A stretch of 8,780 nucleotides of DNA from RGIG8368 sp045540275 (GCA_045540275.1 JAZQGX010000011.1:1-8780); one strand, 5' to 3'. Positions 1-6,378 are shown, counted from the stretch's first letter. The notes: generated by a model from the sequence alone, not told the origin. A program made the numbers and translations.

Positions 1-7
1 CGCCTTT

Positions 8-19
8 TTTTACGTAAAA
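8..19. repeat. 12-bp perfect palindrome
   Basis: TTTTACGTAAAA reads the same on both strands. It follows a CGCC plus seven-T stretch (positions 1-11) that could be the tail of a terminator whose stem lies off the left edge. It may be a regulator half-site pair or just AT-rich spacer sequence; nothing else here assigns a function. Confidence 0.35.
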
Positions 20-102
20 TCGTCTCTCTCAAGAAAGTCTACGCTTGTTTTTTCATCGTCCGAATAAATTTTTAAGCCCTATTTACTGGGGTTTCCGTAT
101 AG

Positions 103-135
103 TCGGGATAATTTCCCCCGAAAAAATCGGGATAA
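103..135. repeat. Direct repeat TCGGGATAA x2 with a central inverted copy
   Basis: TCGGGATAA occurs at 103-111 and again at 127-135, 24 bases apart start to start. Between them CCCGA (117-121) is the inverted complement of TCGGG, so it could pair with the left copy (9-base loop) or with the right copy (AAAAA loop), but not both at once. The block lies 68-100 bases upstream of the ZIP start codon. If the proposed promoter at 185-193 is right, the block is upstream DNA rather than leader RNA, which would favour a protein-binding site. Function is unknown. Confidence 0.4.
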
Positions 136-163
136 GCGTGCCCTGTCGTGGAAATCTGAAAAG

Positions 164-193
164 TTCGCGCGACCGCTCTTTTTGTGATATTAT
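164..193 (+). promoter_or_regulatory. Extended -10 promoter of the ZIP transporter gene
   Basis: TATTAT at 188-193 matches the sigma-70 -10 consensus at five of six positions and is directly preceded by TGA (185-187), the TGn of an extended -10. A weak -35 candidate, TTCGCG (164-169), lies 18 bases upstream; an extended -10 can work with a poor -35. Transcription would start near 200, only about three bases before the ATG at 203. No Shine-Dalgarno sequence is visible before that ATG. The promoter and a leaderless message are inferred from sequence only. Confidence 0.5.
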
Positions 194-196
194 AGC
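184..196. promoter_or_regulatory. Possible Zur-like operator overlapping the -10
   Basis: GTGATATTATAGC differs at two of thirteen positions from GTTATANTATAAC, the core of the proteobacterial zinc-uptake-regulator (Zur) box as I remember it. It is only partly palindromic (positions 2/12 and 3/11 do not pair), and the outer arms of the 23-base Zur consensus are not conserved. A Zur site on the -10 of a zinc-type ZIP importer would make biological sense, but -10 elements are AT-rich and can resemble this by chance. Confidence 0.2.
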
Positions 197-202
197 CTGA
201 TT

Positions 203-961
203 ATGAACTTTTTAGTTGTTGCCGCAGCCATCGCGCTTTCTTCCGTCCTGGGTGTCGTTATCGGTCTCTGCCTGAAAACGATATCGCACCGCACCTCCGA
301 CGTCGTGCTCTCTCTCGCCGCCGGCATGATGCTTGCCGCCGCATCCTTCGGTCTGCTCCAAAGCGCCGTCAATCTCCACCCGCAACATCCTTACGCAATT
401 CTGCTTGCCGCGCTGGGTACTTTCGCCGGCGCCGCCGTCATCTGCCTCATCGACCGATTCACCCCGCACCTTCACCGTCTTGCCGGCATCGATCAGGAGG
501 TTCACCGCAACAACTCACCGGCATCAAACAAAGTCCTGCTCTTCGTCGCCGCCATCGCCATCCACAAATTTCCAGAAGGCATGGCCGCCGGCGTCAGCAT
601 TTCCGCCGGTGAACCCTATGCCGCACTTACCGTCATATCGAGTATTTCGCTGCAAAACATCCCCGAAGCGGTTGTCACCGTCTCCCCCCTGCTCGCCATC
701 GGGGTCTCCATCCCGAGGACACTGGTCATCGCCGTGGCTATCGGAGCGGTAAGCGTCGCCGGCGCCGCGTTCGGCGCCGCGATTTCATCAATCACCGACT
801 TTCTGATCCCGTTTCTGCTCGCCTTCGCCGGGGGCGCCATGATTTATGTCGTCAGCGACGAAATGATTCCCGAAACCCACTCCCACGGATTTGAAAAACA
901 GTCGTCATTCGCCATGCTTGCCGGCTTTGTCGCCATTATGATTTTCAACAAGCTCGTGTAA
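203..961 (+). CDS. ZIP-family divalent metal transporter
   Basis: This 252-residue, very hydrophobic inner-membrane protein belongs to the ZIP family (ZupT/GufA type), which moves zinc and sometimes iron or manganese into the cytoplasm; E. coli ZupT is about 257 residues. About eight membrane segments can be drawn. The fourth carries IHKFPEGMAAG (residues 120-130; His121 and Glu125 are the classic metal ligands). The fifth carries SLQNIPEAVV (149-158), where the usual HN-PEG is replaced by QN-PEA. The loop at about 86-103 has four histidines (PHLHR, EVHRN), and the C-terminal half contains GGAMIYVVSDEMIP (210-223). The ATG at 203 is the only sensible start, although no ribosome binding site precedes it. 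It is the only plus-strand gene and converges on rnhB. Metal specificity cannot be read from the sequence. Confidence 0.93.
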   Translation: MNFLVVAAAIALSSVLGVVIGLCLKTISHRTSDVVLSLAAGMMLAAASFGLLQSAVNLHPQHPYAILLAALGTFAGAAVICLIDRFTPHLHRLAGIDQEVHRNNSPASNKVLLFVAAIAIHKFPEGMAAGVSISAGEPYAALTVISSISLQNIPEAVVTVSPLLAIGVSIPRTLVIAVAIGAVSVAGAAFGAAISSITDFLIPFLLAFAGGAMIYVVSDEMIPETHSHGFEKQSSFAMLAGFVAIMIFNKLV

Positions 962-999
962 CTCCACCGCGCCGGACTCTTTCCAAGGGCGAAAATACG

Positions 1000-1644
1000 T
1001 CAGAACAGCATCTGCTGCGCAACCGGTCCGAAACTCATGCGGTGTTCGGGACAAGGCCCCAGACGGCGCAGCGCCTCGAAGTGAGCGCGAGTAGGATATC
1101 CTTTATGCTGCGCAAATCCGTATCCGGGATAAAGCGATTCCATCCGCATGCAGTCCGCATCCCTTGCAGTCTTCGCCAGAATCGAAGCCGCCGCTATCAA
1201 CAGCGATTTCTGATCGCCCTTGACGATATTGACCGACGGACACGGCAGAGACGGAACCGGCAGTCCGTCCACAAGAATCGTCGCTCCGGCGTCCGCTCCG
1301 CTCACGGAAGCCAAATCCGCAAGCACCGCTTCGGCGGCGCGGCGCATGGCAAGGTGGGTAGCCCGGAGAATATTCAACCGGTCGATTTCCCGGGGCGAAG
1401 CGCTTGCCACCGCCCAAATGCAACCGGTCGTCGACCTGATAATCTCCGCCAGCTCGTCGCGCCGCCTGGCGCTCAAACGCTTTGAATCATTTACTCCGCT
1501 CCATGCTCCGAGCAATTCCCGTTCTGCCGTCTCCAGCGGCAGAAACACCGCGGCGGCAAAAACCGCTCCCGCCAACGGACCTCGTCCGGCCTCATCGACA
1601 CCAAGCACCATGCCTCCGGTTTTACGCTCAAACTCTAGCTTCAT
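1000..1644 (-). CDS. rnhB: Ribonuclease HII
   Basis: RNase HII cuts the RNA strand of RNA/DNA hybrids and single ribonucleotides misincorporated in DNA, starting ribonucleotide excision repair in the cytoplasm. The 214-residue product has the family's normal length. It shows GVDEAGRGPLAG (15-26; catalytic Asp17 and Glu18, and the GRG motif), NDSKRLS (52-58), ILVDG (third acid, Asp126) and ILAKTARD (155-162; Asp162), completing the DEDD set. The C-terminal GYGFAQHKGYPT (174-185) and RMSFGPV are also typical. I chose ATG at 1644 because GGAG lies six bases upstream; a TTG at 1656 and an ATG at 1611 are weaker alternatives. Its start overlaps the end of the TatD-family gene by 17 bases, so it is probably translated from the same message. 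It is the last gene of the run. Confidence 0.95.
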   Translation of the reverse strand: MKLEFERKTGGMVLGVDEAGRGPLAGAVFAAAVFLPLETAERELLGAWSGVNDSKRLSARRRDELAEIIRSTTGCIWAVASASPREIDRLNILRATHLAMRRAAEAVLADLASVSGADAGATILVDGLPVPSLPCPSVNIVKGDQKSLLIAAASILAKTARDADCMRMESLYPGYGFAQHKGYPTRAHFEALRRLGPCPEHRMSFGPVAQQMLF

Positions 1645-2398
1645 TGGCGGCTCCAAACAGCGATACCGAATTCAAATATGCACACTCGGCGAAAAGTTCC
1701 AACGGCATCGCCCGCTCCTCCGCCAATCGGCGAGCGGTATGCACCACCATCGCCGGTTCGCACCGCCGGCCGCGCATTGGCACCGGCGCCAGAAAGGGAG
1801 AGTCGGTCTCCACCAAAATACGGTCGATGGGAACATATCGTGCCGCGTCCCTTACCCTCCCGGCTGACGGGAAAGTCGCGATTCCCGAAAATGAAATGGC
1901 AAAACCGCGATCAAGCAGCTGTCCGGCGAAACGGCTCTCACCGGTAAATGAATGAATCACTCCGCGCAACCGGTCACCGTGCGGCCATGACACATTGTCA
2001 ATCGCCGCCAGCGTCGCCTCGTCGGCCTCTCGGGTATGAACCACCACCGGTAGCTCCAATCGGGCCGCCAGTTCAAGTTGCGCCTCGAACAGCTCCATCT
2101 GCCAGTTCAACGTTTCCGCCGCATAGTGGCAATCGAGACCGATTTCACCGATTGCCGCCACGCACGGTTTGCCGGCGGCAATCAACTCGCAGAGCGCATT
2201 GAGGTCGACGTTTCCCTGCGCCTGATCGCGATCCAAGCCGATGGCGGTGCGCAACCCAGTGCCGAGCGCATTGCAGTTCAGCTCGTCCGAACCGCCAATC
2301 GCCAAAATCTCAGAAACCCCAGCCTGCGCGGCCCTCCCGACGATTTCTACGGCGTTGTCACATTTTTCGAAATGGGCGTGCGTATCGTAGAATTTCAT
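1628..2398 (-). CDS. TatD-family metal-dependent hydrolase (DNase)
   Basis: This 256-residue protein is a TatD/YcfH-type TIM-barrel hydrolase, a family with Mg-dependent DNase/exonuclease activity; the exact substrate is often unknown. Metal-site motifs appear in order: YDTHAHF (4-10), GEIGLD, VVVHTREADEA, GVIHSFTGE and ILVETDSPFLAPVPMRGRR near the C-terminus. Together these supply the two histidines of the first motif, the bridging Glu, two further histidines and the final Asp. The reading frame continues upstream to about 2551, but the ATG at 2398 starts directly at the first motif and forms a TAATG overlap with the ybeY stop; GGGGAGG lies about ten bases upstream. The longer N-terminus would be ybeY in another frame. 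The gene is in the middle of the packed minus-strand run, between ybeY and rnhB. Confidence 0.93.
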   Translation of the reverse strand: MKFYDTHAHFEKCDNAVEIVGRAAQAGVSEILAIGGSDELNCNALGTGLRTAIGLDRDQAQGNVDLNALCELIAAGKPCVAAIGEIGLDCHYAAETLNWQMELFEAQLELAARLELPVVVHTREADEATLAAIDNVSWPHGDRLRGVIHSFTGESRFAGQLLDRGFAISFSGIATFPSAGRVRDAARYVPIDRILVETDSPFLAPVPMRGRRCEPAMVVHTARRLAEERAMPLELFAECAYLNSVSLFGAANEARV

Positions 2399-2865
2399 TA
2401 TCGGTCCGCCTCCCCTTTTAGAAAATCCCTGATCCATCCCAGCTCGCGCCGCCGCATCCGCCGATAGTCGGCGGCATCGTAATCGTTCGCGCCGGAGAGA
2501 TGGTCCATGCCATGGGCAATATAAAGCAAAAGCTCCTTGGCCGCCGACCAACCCGCCCGTTTCGGCGCATGTCTTACCGCCCAGACGGCATTTACGAAAA
2601 GCTCGCCGTAGATGCCCGGCGCTTCGGGAGGAATTGCGGAATACGCCTGCGTTATCACGTCGGTAGCGCCCTCTATTCCCATAATCGCGCGATGCGCCCC
2701 GTCAGATCCGGCATCGTCGACAAGATGGATTTCAACCCCGTGCCACCTGCCGAGCTCCGGCACGCGCCGGCTGGAGCGCATGGCGAAAAATGCCGCAGCC
2801 CGTTTCAGCCGGTCCCGCGAAAGTTCCGCCTCGCCGGGCAATCTTCCGGTGACATCTAGTTTCAT
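2398..2865 (-). CDS. ybeY: Endoribonuclease YbeY (rRNA maturation factor)
   Basis: YbeY is a metal-dependent single-strand endoribonuclease involved in 16S rRNA 3'-end maturation and ribosome quality control. The product has 155 residues, normal for the family. The core motif is HGMDHLSGAND (118-128), an H-x3-H-x5-D arrangement in which the third metal ligand, His in E. coli, is Asp128. Upstream it has GATDVIT (66-72), matching the family's TDV/TNV loop, and GELFVN (87-92); RRMRRRE follows the metal site. ATG at 2865 was chosen because it forms an ATGA overlap with the HIT-gene stop and removes a 15-residue N-terminal tail encoded by HIT coding DNA. Asp at the third ligand is, to my memory, normal in some phyla (Bacteroidetes, some PVC), so the enzyme is not necessarily inactive. 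Confidence 0.9.
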   Translation of the reverse strand: MKLDVTGRLPGEAELSRDRLKRAAAFFAMRSSRRVPELGRWHGVEIHLVDDAGSDGAHRAIMGIEGATDVITQAYSAIPPEAPGIYGELFVNAVWAVRHAPKRAGWSAAKELLLYIAHGMDHLSGANDYDAADYRRMRRRELGWIRDFLKGEADR

Positions 2866-3272
2866 AGCCGGATCTTTCCCGCCAACTCCGCGAGCGCCTC
2901 CATGCCGCATTCGTGATTTTCAAACGAAATCTGTGCGCTCGCCAGATCCTGGTATCGCGGAACGATATGGAAATGGAGATGTCCGACCGTCTGACCCGCC
3001 GCAGTCCCGTTATTCTGCAGAATGTTGAACCCGGCGCACGGCAGCACCTCTTTGAGATGAGCGGCTATCTTCTTTACCTTCACAATTAAATCCGCCAGCA
3101 CCTCATCCGCCGTTTCGAGCAGATTCGCGCTATGCTCCTTGGGAATCACCAGCACATGACCGCGAGAAAACGGGTTGATATCCAGATATGCCAGAACTTT
3201 TTCATCTTCGTAGACCTTGAAGCAGGGGATCTCGCCTGCCGCAATGGCACAGAACACACAATCATTTTTCAC
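2862..3272 (-). CDS. HIT-family nucleotide hydrolase (HinT-like)
   Basis: The histidine-triad (HIT) family acts on nucleoside phosphoramidates and related adenylated compounds. The 136-residue protein shows the triad HLHFHIV with His98, His100 and His102 near the C-terminus. The N-terminal CVFC pair (Cys5, Cys8), together with His47 and the triad region, resembles the zinc site of some bacterial HIT proteins. Other family landmarks are YLDINPFSRGHVLVIPKEH and GFNILQNNGTAAGQTVGH (81-98). I prefer the GTG start at 3272 over the ATG at 3278, because AAGGAG ends one base before the ATG but seven bases before the GTG. Either start overlaps the murI end (11 or 17 bases), and the stop overlaps ybeY as ATGA. 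The physiological substrate cannot be read from the sequence. Confidence 0.92.
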   Translation of the reverse strand: MKNDCVFCAIAAGEIPCFKVYEDEKVLAYLDINPFSRGHVLVIPKEHSANLLETADEVLADLIVKVKKIAAHLKEVLPCAGFNILQNNGTAAGQTVGHLHFHIVPRYQDLASAQISFENHECGMEALAELAGKIRL

Positions 3273-4044
3273 GAACATTCTCCTTGACTGATTTTACAAA
3301 TTTCTCAAAAGCCGCGAGATCCCCGGTAGTTTCAAACACGTCTCTCGCCTCGTCCGCCGCGCGCCGGGAGAGCAGTCCGCGCTCCGCCAGTACGCGTTCA
3401 ACCTGCCGCGCGACCGCCGGCGCTGGATCGATGATGCGCGCACGTCCCGCGGCGACCGACTCGATCAGCGTGCGCAGAAAAGGGAAGTGGGTGCAACCCA
3501 GCACGAGAATGTCAGCCCCCGCATCAAGCAGCGGTTCTACGCGGCGGCGAACAATGCGCTGCGCATTTTCACTCCTGGTTTCCCCTCTTTCGACCAGCTC
3601 GACGAAATCGTCGGCGGCGCACATCAGAACCGTCGTCTCGGATGCGAATCGCTCGCAGGTGGCGCGATACAGCCGACCGTTGAACGTTCCCCGGGTGGCG
3701 AGCACGCCGACCACTCCGCTTTTTGACGATAGCGCCGCCGGCTTTACCGCAGGCTCCATTCCGACAAAAGGGACTTCGGGAAACTCTCGCCGCAAATCGT
3801 CAATCGCCGCCGCCGTTGCGGTGTTGCACGCTACGACAACGGCTTTGCACCCAAGCTCCAGCAACCGCCGGGTCTGGGCGAATGCCAACTCGCGAACCTC
3901 CTCCGGAGATTTTTCGCCGTAAGGACAGTTCGCGTCATCGCCGAGATAAACGGTACTTTCGCGCGGCAGCAGACGCACGGTCTCGCGCCAGACTCCCAAG
4001 CCGCCCACCCCGGAATCGAAAAAACCTACGGGCCGGTCGTTCAT
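3262..4044 (-). CDS. murI: Glutamate racemase
   Basis: MurI converts L-glutamate to D-glutamate in the cytoplasm, supplying the D-Glu of the peptidoglycan stem peptide; it needs no cofactor. The product is 260 residues, normal for the family. Visible motifs are GFFDSGVGGL (7-16, with Asp10 and Ser11), DDANCPYGEKSPEE (36-49), VVACNTATAAA (70-80; catalytic Cys73) and VLGCTHFPFL (181-190; second catalytic Cys184 with its His). The paired cysteines act as the two acid/base residues on opposite faces of the substrate. The ATG at 4044 forms an ATGA overlap with the rsmI stop, and the 3' end overlaps the HIT gene. It indicates a walled bacterium and adds a wall-precursor enzyme to the run. Confidence 0.96.
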   Translation of the reverse strand: MNDRPVGFFDSGVGGLGVWRETVRLLPRESTVYLGDDANCPYGEKSPEEVRELAFAQTRRLLELGCKAVVVACNTATAAAIDDLRREFPEVPFVGMEPAVKPAALSSKSGVVGVLATRGTFNGRLYRATCERFASETTVLMCAADDFVELVERGETRSENAQRIVRRRVEPLLDAGADILVLGCTHFPFLRTLIESVAAGRARIIDPAPAVARQVERVLAERGLLSRRAADEARDVFETTGDLAAFEKFVKSVKENVREK

Positions 4045-4745
4045 GGCTGATCCGCCCTGACCGCTCGGGTGAACTTGGGATTGCAGCCCGCAATTACAAT
4101 GGCAACCTCCCCCTTGATTTTCACCCCTTTGAACTCGGACACCAAATCTGAAAGATAGCCGCGGGAGACGCGTTCGTGCATCTTCGTCAACTCGATGCAG
4201 ACCGCCGCCTCGCGGTCGCCGAGCGCGTCAAGCGCCGCCTCGAGGGTCGCCGCCGCGCGAAACGGACTTTCAAAGCATATCATCGTGTGCTCGCGATCGG
4301 CATCCTCTGCGAACCAATTGCGAATCGCACCCGACCCACGCGGAGGAAATCCGCGGAAGGTAAAAGAGCTGGTCGGCAGCGCACTCATAATCAGGGCGAC
4401 ATTCACCGCGCTCGCCCCCGGCAGCACATCGTACGCCGCCCCCTCCGCGGCGCATGCGCGGAGCAACCGGTATCCCGGATCTGAGATGCCCGGGTATCCG
4501 CCGTCCGAACACAGCGCCACTTCCCGCCCGGCGCGAAGCGATGCCAGCACCGTCTGCGTGACCCGCTCCTCGTTCCCCTGCCGGTATGAAAACATCGTCG
4601 GACGGGGAATGCCGAAATGCGATAGCAGCTGCCAAGTGCGACGCGTATCCTCACAAGCGATGATTTCAGCCGTCTTGAGAATTTCAAGCGCGCGCGGGGT
4701 CAGGTCCCCCAGATTTCCAATCGGTGTCGCAACCACGTGCAGCAT
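4041..4745 (-). CDS. rsmI: 16S rRNA 2'-O-ribose C1402 methyltransferase
   Basis: RsmI uses S-adenosylmethionine to methylate the ribose 2'-O of 16S rRNA C1402 in the ribosomal P site, working beside RsmH. The 234-residue protein has the tetrapyrrole-methylase fold: ATPIGNLGDLTPRALE (6-21), IIACEDTRRT (28-37), CSDGGYPGISDPG (79-91), VLPGASAVNVAL (107-118), FRGFPPR (130-136), CFESPFR (157-163) and TKMHE (187-191). The SAM-binding loop is usually SDAGTPxISDPG; here A is G and T is Y. It ends soon after KGEVAIVI, whereas E. coli RsmI is about 286 residues, so the C-terminal extension is missing. ATG at 4745 is preceded eight bases earlier by AAGGGAG; a TTG at 4763 is a poorer start. The gap to yfcE is 14 bases. 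Confidence 0.92.
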   Translation of the reverse strand: MLHVVATPIGNLGDLTPRALEILKTAEIIACEDTRRTWQLLSHFGIPRPTMFSYRQGNEERVTQTVLASLRAGREVALCSDGGYPGISDPGYRLLRACAAEGAAYDVLPGASAVNVALIMSALPTSSFTFRGFPPRGSGAIRNWFAEDADREHTMICFESPFRAAATLEAALDALGDREAAVCIELTKMHERVSRGYLSDLVSEFKGVKIKGEVAIVIAGCNPKFTRAVRADQP

Positions 4746-4759
4746 AAAGCCAGCTCCCT

Positions 4760-5272
4760 TCAAAGATAGAGATGGCGAAGCGTCTCGCCGTCAAAAAAAC
4801 CGCACGACGGTCCGAATCCGCCTTTGGGCAACGATACCGAACCGGGGTTGAAAAATTCAAGCCCGTCGTCCGAACCGATAAACGGAATATGCGTATGTCC
4901 GTAGACCAATACCACATTTTTGAGGAATGGCGGCGGGTTTTGCGGATTCCAGCGGTGACCATGGGTCATGAAAAATGTTTTACCGTCCGCATCGATGATG
5001 GCATTGTCCGACATGATGGGAAACTCCAGCATCATCTGATCGACCTCCGCATCGCAATTTCCGCGAACCGCGACAATCCGGTCTTTCAGCGAATTGAGAA
5101 TGGTCGCGACTTTGACTGGGTCGTAAAAATCCGGAACGCCGTTCCGAGGTCCGTGATACAGCAGATCGCCTAGCAGAGCGATGCGGTCCGGAGCAAGCTC
5201 ATCGGCGGCGGCCAACGCCTTTTCGAGTGCGGAGGGCACTCCGTGAATATCGCTGAGAAAAAGAATTTTCAT
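4760..5272 (-). CDS. yfcE: YfcE-type metallophosphodiesterase
   Basis: This 170-residue cytoplasmic protein is a calcineurin-like phosphoesterase closely resembling E. coli YfcE (184 residues), a Mn-dependent phosphodiesterase with no firmly known cellular substrate. The two-metal site is complete: SDIHG (7-11; Asp8, His10), LLGDLLYHGPRNGVP (33-47; Asp36), VRGNCDAEVDQM (69-80; Asn72), THGHRWNP (103-110; His104) and VYGHTHIP (123-130; His126, His128). YHGPRN, GNCDAEVDQM and FNPGSVSLPKGG (141-152) are specific to the YfcE branch. ATG at 5272 starts directly at the first beta strand and forms an ATGA overlap with the upstream toroid gene; the longer in-frame N-terminus is that gene read in another frame. 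Tight coupling to a secreted protein is the unusual part of its context. Confidence 0.93.
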   Translation of the reverse strand: MKILFLSDIHGVPSALEKALAAADELAPDRIALLGDLLYHGPRNGVPDFYDPVKVATILNSLKDRIVAVRGNCDAEVDQMMLEFPIMSDNAIIDADGKTFFMTHGHRWNPQNPPPFLKNVVLVYGHTHIPFIGSDDGLEFFNPGSVSLPKGGFGPSCGFFDGETLRHLYL

Positions 5273-6363
5273 TGTTTCACCGCATTGAGCAGAGCAATCA
5301 AAGCATAAGAGGTGGAGAGTACGGGATCCGCCTCCCACCAGCGGTTGTTGGAATTGACCCAGAATCCTTCCGGTTTCTGGAGAGAAACCAATTTGTCGAC
5401 GACCTCATCGCGCCAGTTGATGTTTCCGCCCGAGGACGTTTTTATCATGTCGACCCCGGCGGCATCGAGTGCGCGCACCAGCACATCGTAGTAAAAATAG
5501 ATTCCTTGCTGTCCCTGGCCCGGGTTCTCTTCAAGAGTCCAGTGCCTAGTGCAGTAATCAAGCGCCGAAACCACCCGCGGATCGGTGCGGGTCAGACGGC
5601 AGTGCATCAGTGCCAGCAGGCCGTCATAGGTAATCGATCCGTAGGTGCTGAGCCGGGGACGCGCCTTGACCGGCACCGATCCGGGCTCTTTCTTCGGCTG
5701 CGAATTCTTCACATAGAGAAAACCGCCGTCCTTTTCCTGCATGGAGCTGACGTATGCCAGCGCCTTGTCCCAATTCAAATCGGCGCGGGCAGATCCCGCC
5801 GGACGCAAATCCTCGGCGCTCTGGGTAAGGCGCATTGCGTCAATCGCCATTGCGGTGTTGCTCAAATCGCTGTGGCGGCGGCCGCCGCGGTCGTAGCCGA
5901 AACCGCCGGAATGTCCATCGTCTCCGACAAGCTGGGTGCGCGCCGTGTACTCGCGCGCCTTCAGCACCAGCGGCAGAGTATCGGGCACGCCCGAGAAATG
6001 AAGCGCGGTCATGCACACCGAGGTGTTGTAGTTGCCCAGCCCCGCTCCACCGCGACGGGGATCGGGCACATAGATGCCACCGTCCTTCTGCGCGCAGCCT
6101 TTTATGAATTCGACCGCCGCCGCAATATGGTTGGAATATGCTTTCTCGCCGGATATCGACATGGCCCAAAGCGGCAGACCCGTGAGCGCCGGGAATCGCG
6201 GATTCGACCAGCTGCCGTTTTCCGCCTGCTTTGACGCAAGCCACGACAGCGCCTTAGAAACCGCCTCGGCCGCGTTTTTTCTCCTGCTCCCATCCACCGC
6301 CGGCCGAGCGAAAGCAGCGGCGGAAACACTCAGGCACAAACACAACAACAACATTTTTTTCAT
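5269..6363 (-). CDS. Secreted prenyltransferase/squalene-oxidase-repeat (alpha/alpha-toroid) protein
   Basis: The 364-residue product begins with a clear signal peptide (MKKMLLLCLCLSVSAAAFA, likely cleaved after Ala19), so the mature protein is probably periplasmic or outer-membrane associated. The rest resembles the alpha/alpha barrel of squalene-hopene cyclases and protein prenyltransferases. QW-like repeats recur: ALSWLASKQAENGSW (38-52), AVEFIKGCAQKDGGIYV (83-99), ALAYVSSMQEKDGGFLYV (201-218) and VVDKLVSLQKPEGFWV (321-336). I see neither the DXDD acid of class II cyclases nor an obvious prenyltransferase zinc site, so it may bind or degrade a ligand, or be structural; the function is unknown. 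GGAGG lies eight bases before the ATG. It follows an LptF/G permease gene by 50 bases and overlaps yfcE as ATGA. Such secreted toroid proteins are common in Planctomycetes and relatives. Confidence 0.85.
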   Translation of the reverse strand: MKKMLLLCLCLSVSAAAFARPAVDGSRRKNAAEAVSKALSWLASKQAENGSWSNPRFPALTGLPLWAMSISGEKAYSNHIAAAVEFIKGCAQKDGGIYVPDPRRGGAGLGNYNTSVCMTALHFSGVPDTLPLVLKAREYTARTQLVGDDGHSGGFGYDRGGRRHSDLSNTAMAIDAMRLTQSAEDLRPAGSARADLNWDKALAYVSSMQEKDGGFLYVKNSQPKKEPGSVPVKARPRLSTYGSITYDGLLALMHCRLTRTDPRVVSALDYCTRHWTLEENPGQGQQGIYFYYDVLVRALDAAGVDMIKTSSGGNINWRDEVVDKLVSLQKPEGFWVNSNNRWWEADPVLSTSYALIALLNAVKQ

Positions 6364-6378
6364 CGTTCAAGCCTCCAA

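Noticed and set aside
190..505. Overlapping minus-strand open frames across the ZIP gene start and first third
   Set aside because: They are antisense to a clear ZIP protein, have low-complexity compositions and contain no recognisable motif.
962..999. Terminator between the convergent ZIP and rnhB genes
   Set aside because: The 38 bases contain only a weak CGCC/GGCG pairing and no T-tract in either direction, so no intrinsic terminator can be claimed.
2399..2551. In-frame N-terminal extension of the TatD-family protein
   Set aside because: The extension lies inside ybeY coding sequence, and the ATG at 2398 has both a Shine-Dalgarno sequence and a TAATG junction.
5273..5338. Longer N-terminus for YfcE
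   Set aside because: It is the toroid-protein coding sequence in another frame; the family begins at MKILFLSDIHG.
5272..6234. Long plus-strand open frame (about 320 codons) opposite the toroid gene
   Set aside because: It is a shadow of a GC-rich gene. The minus-strand frame has a signal peptide, repeats and a ribosome binding site; the plus-strand translation has no family features.
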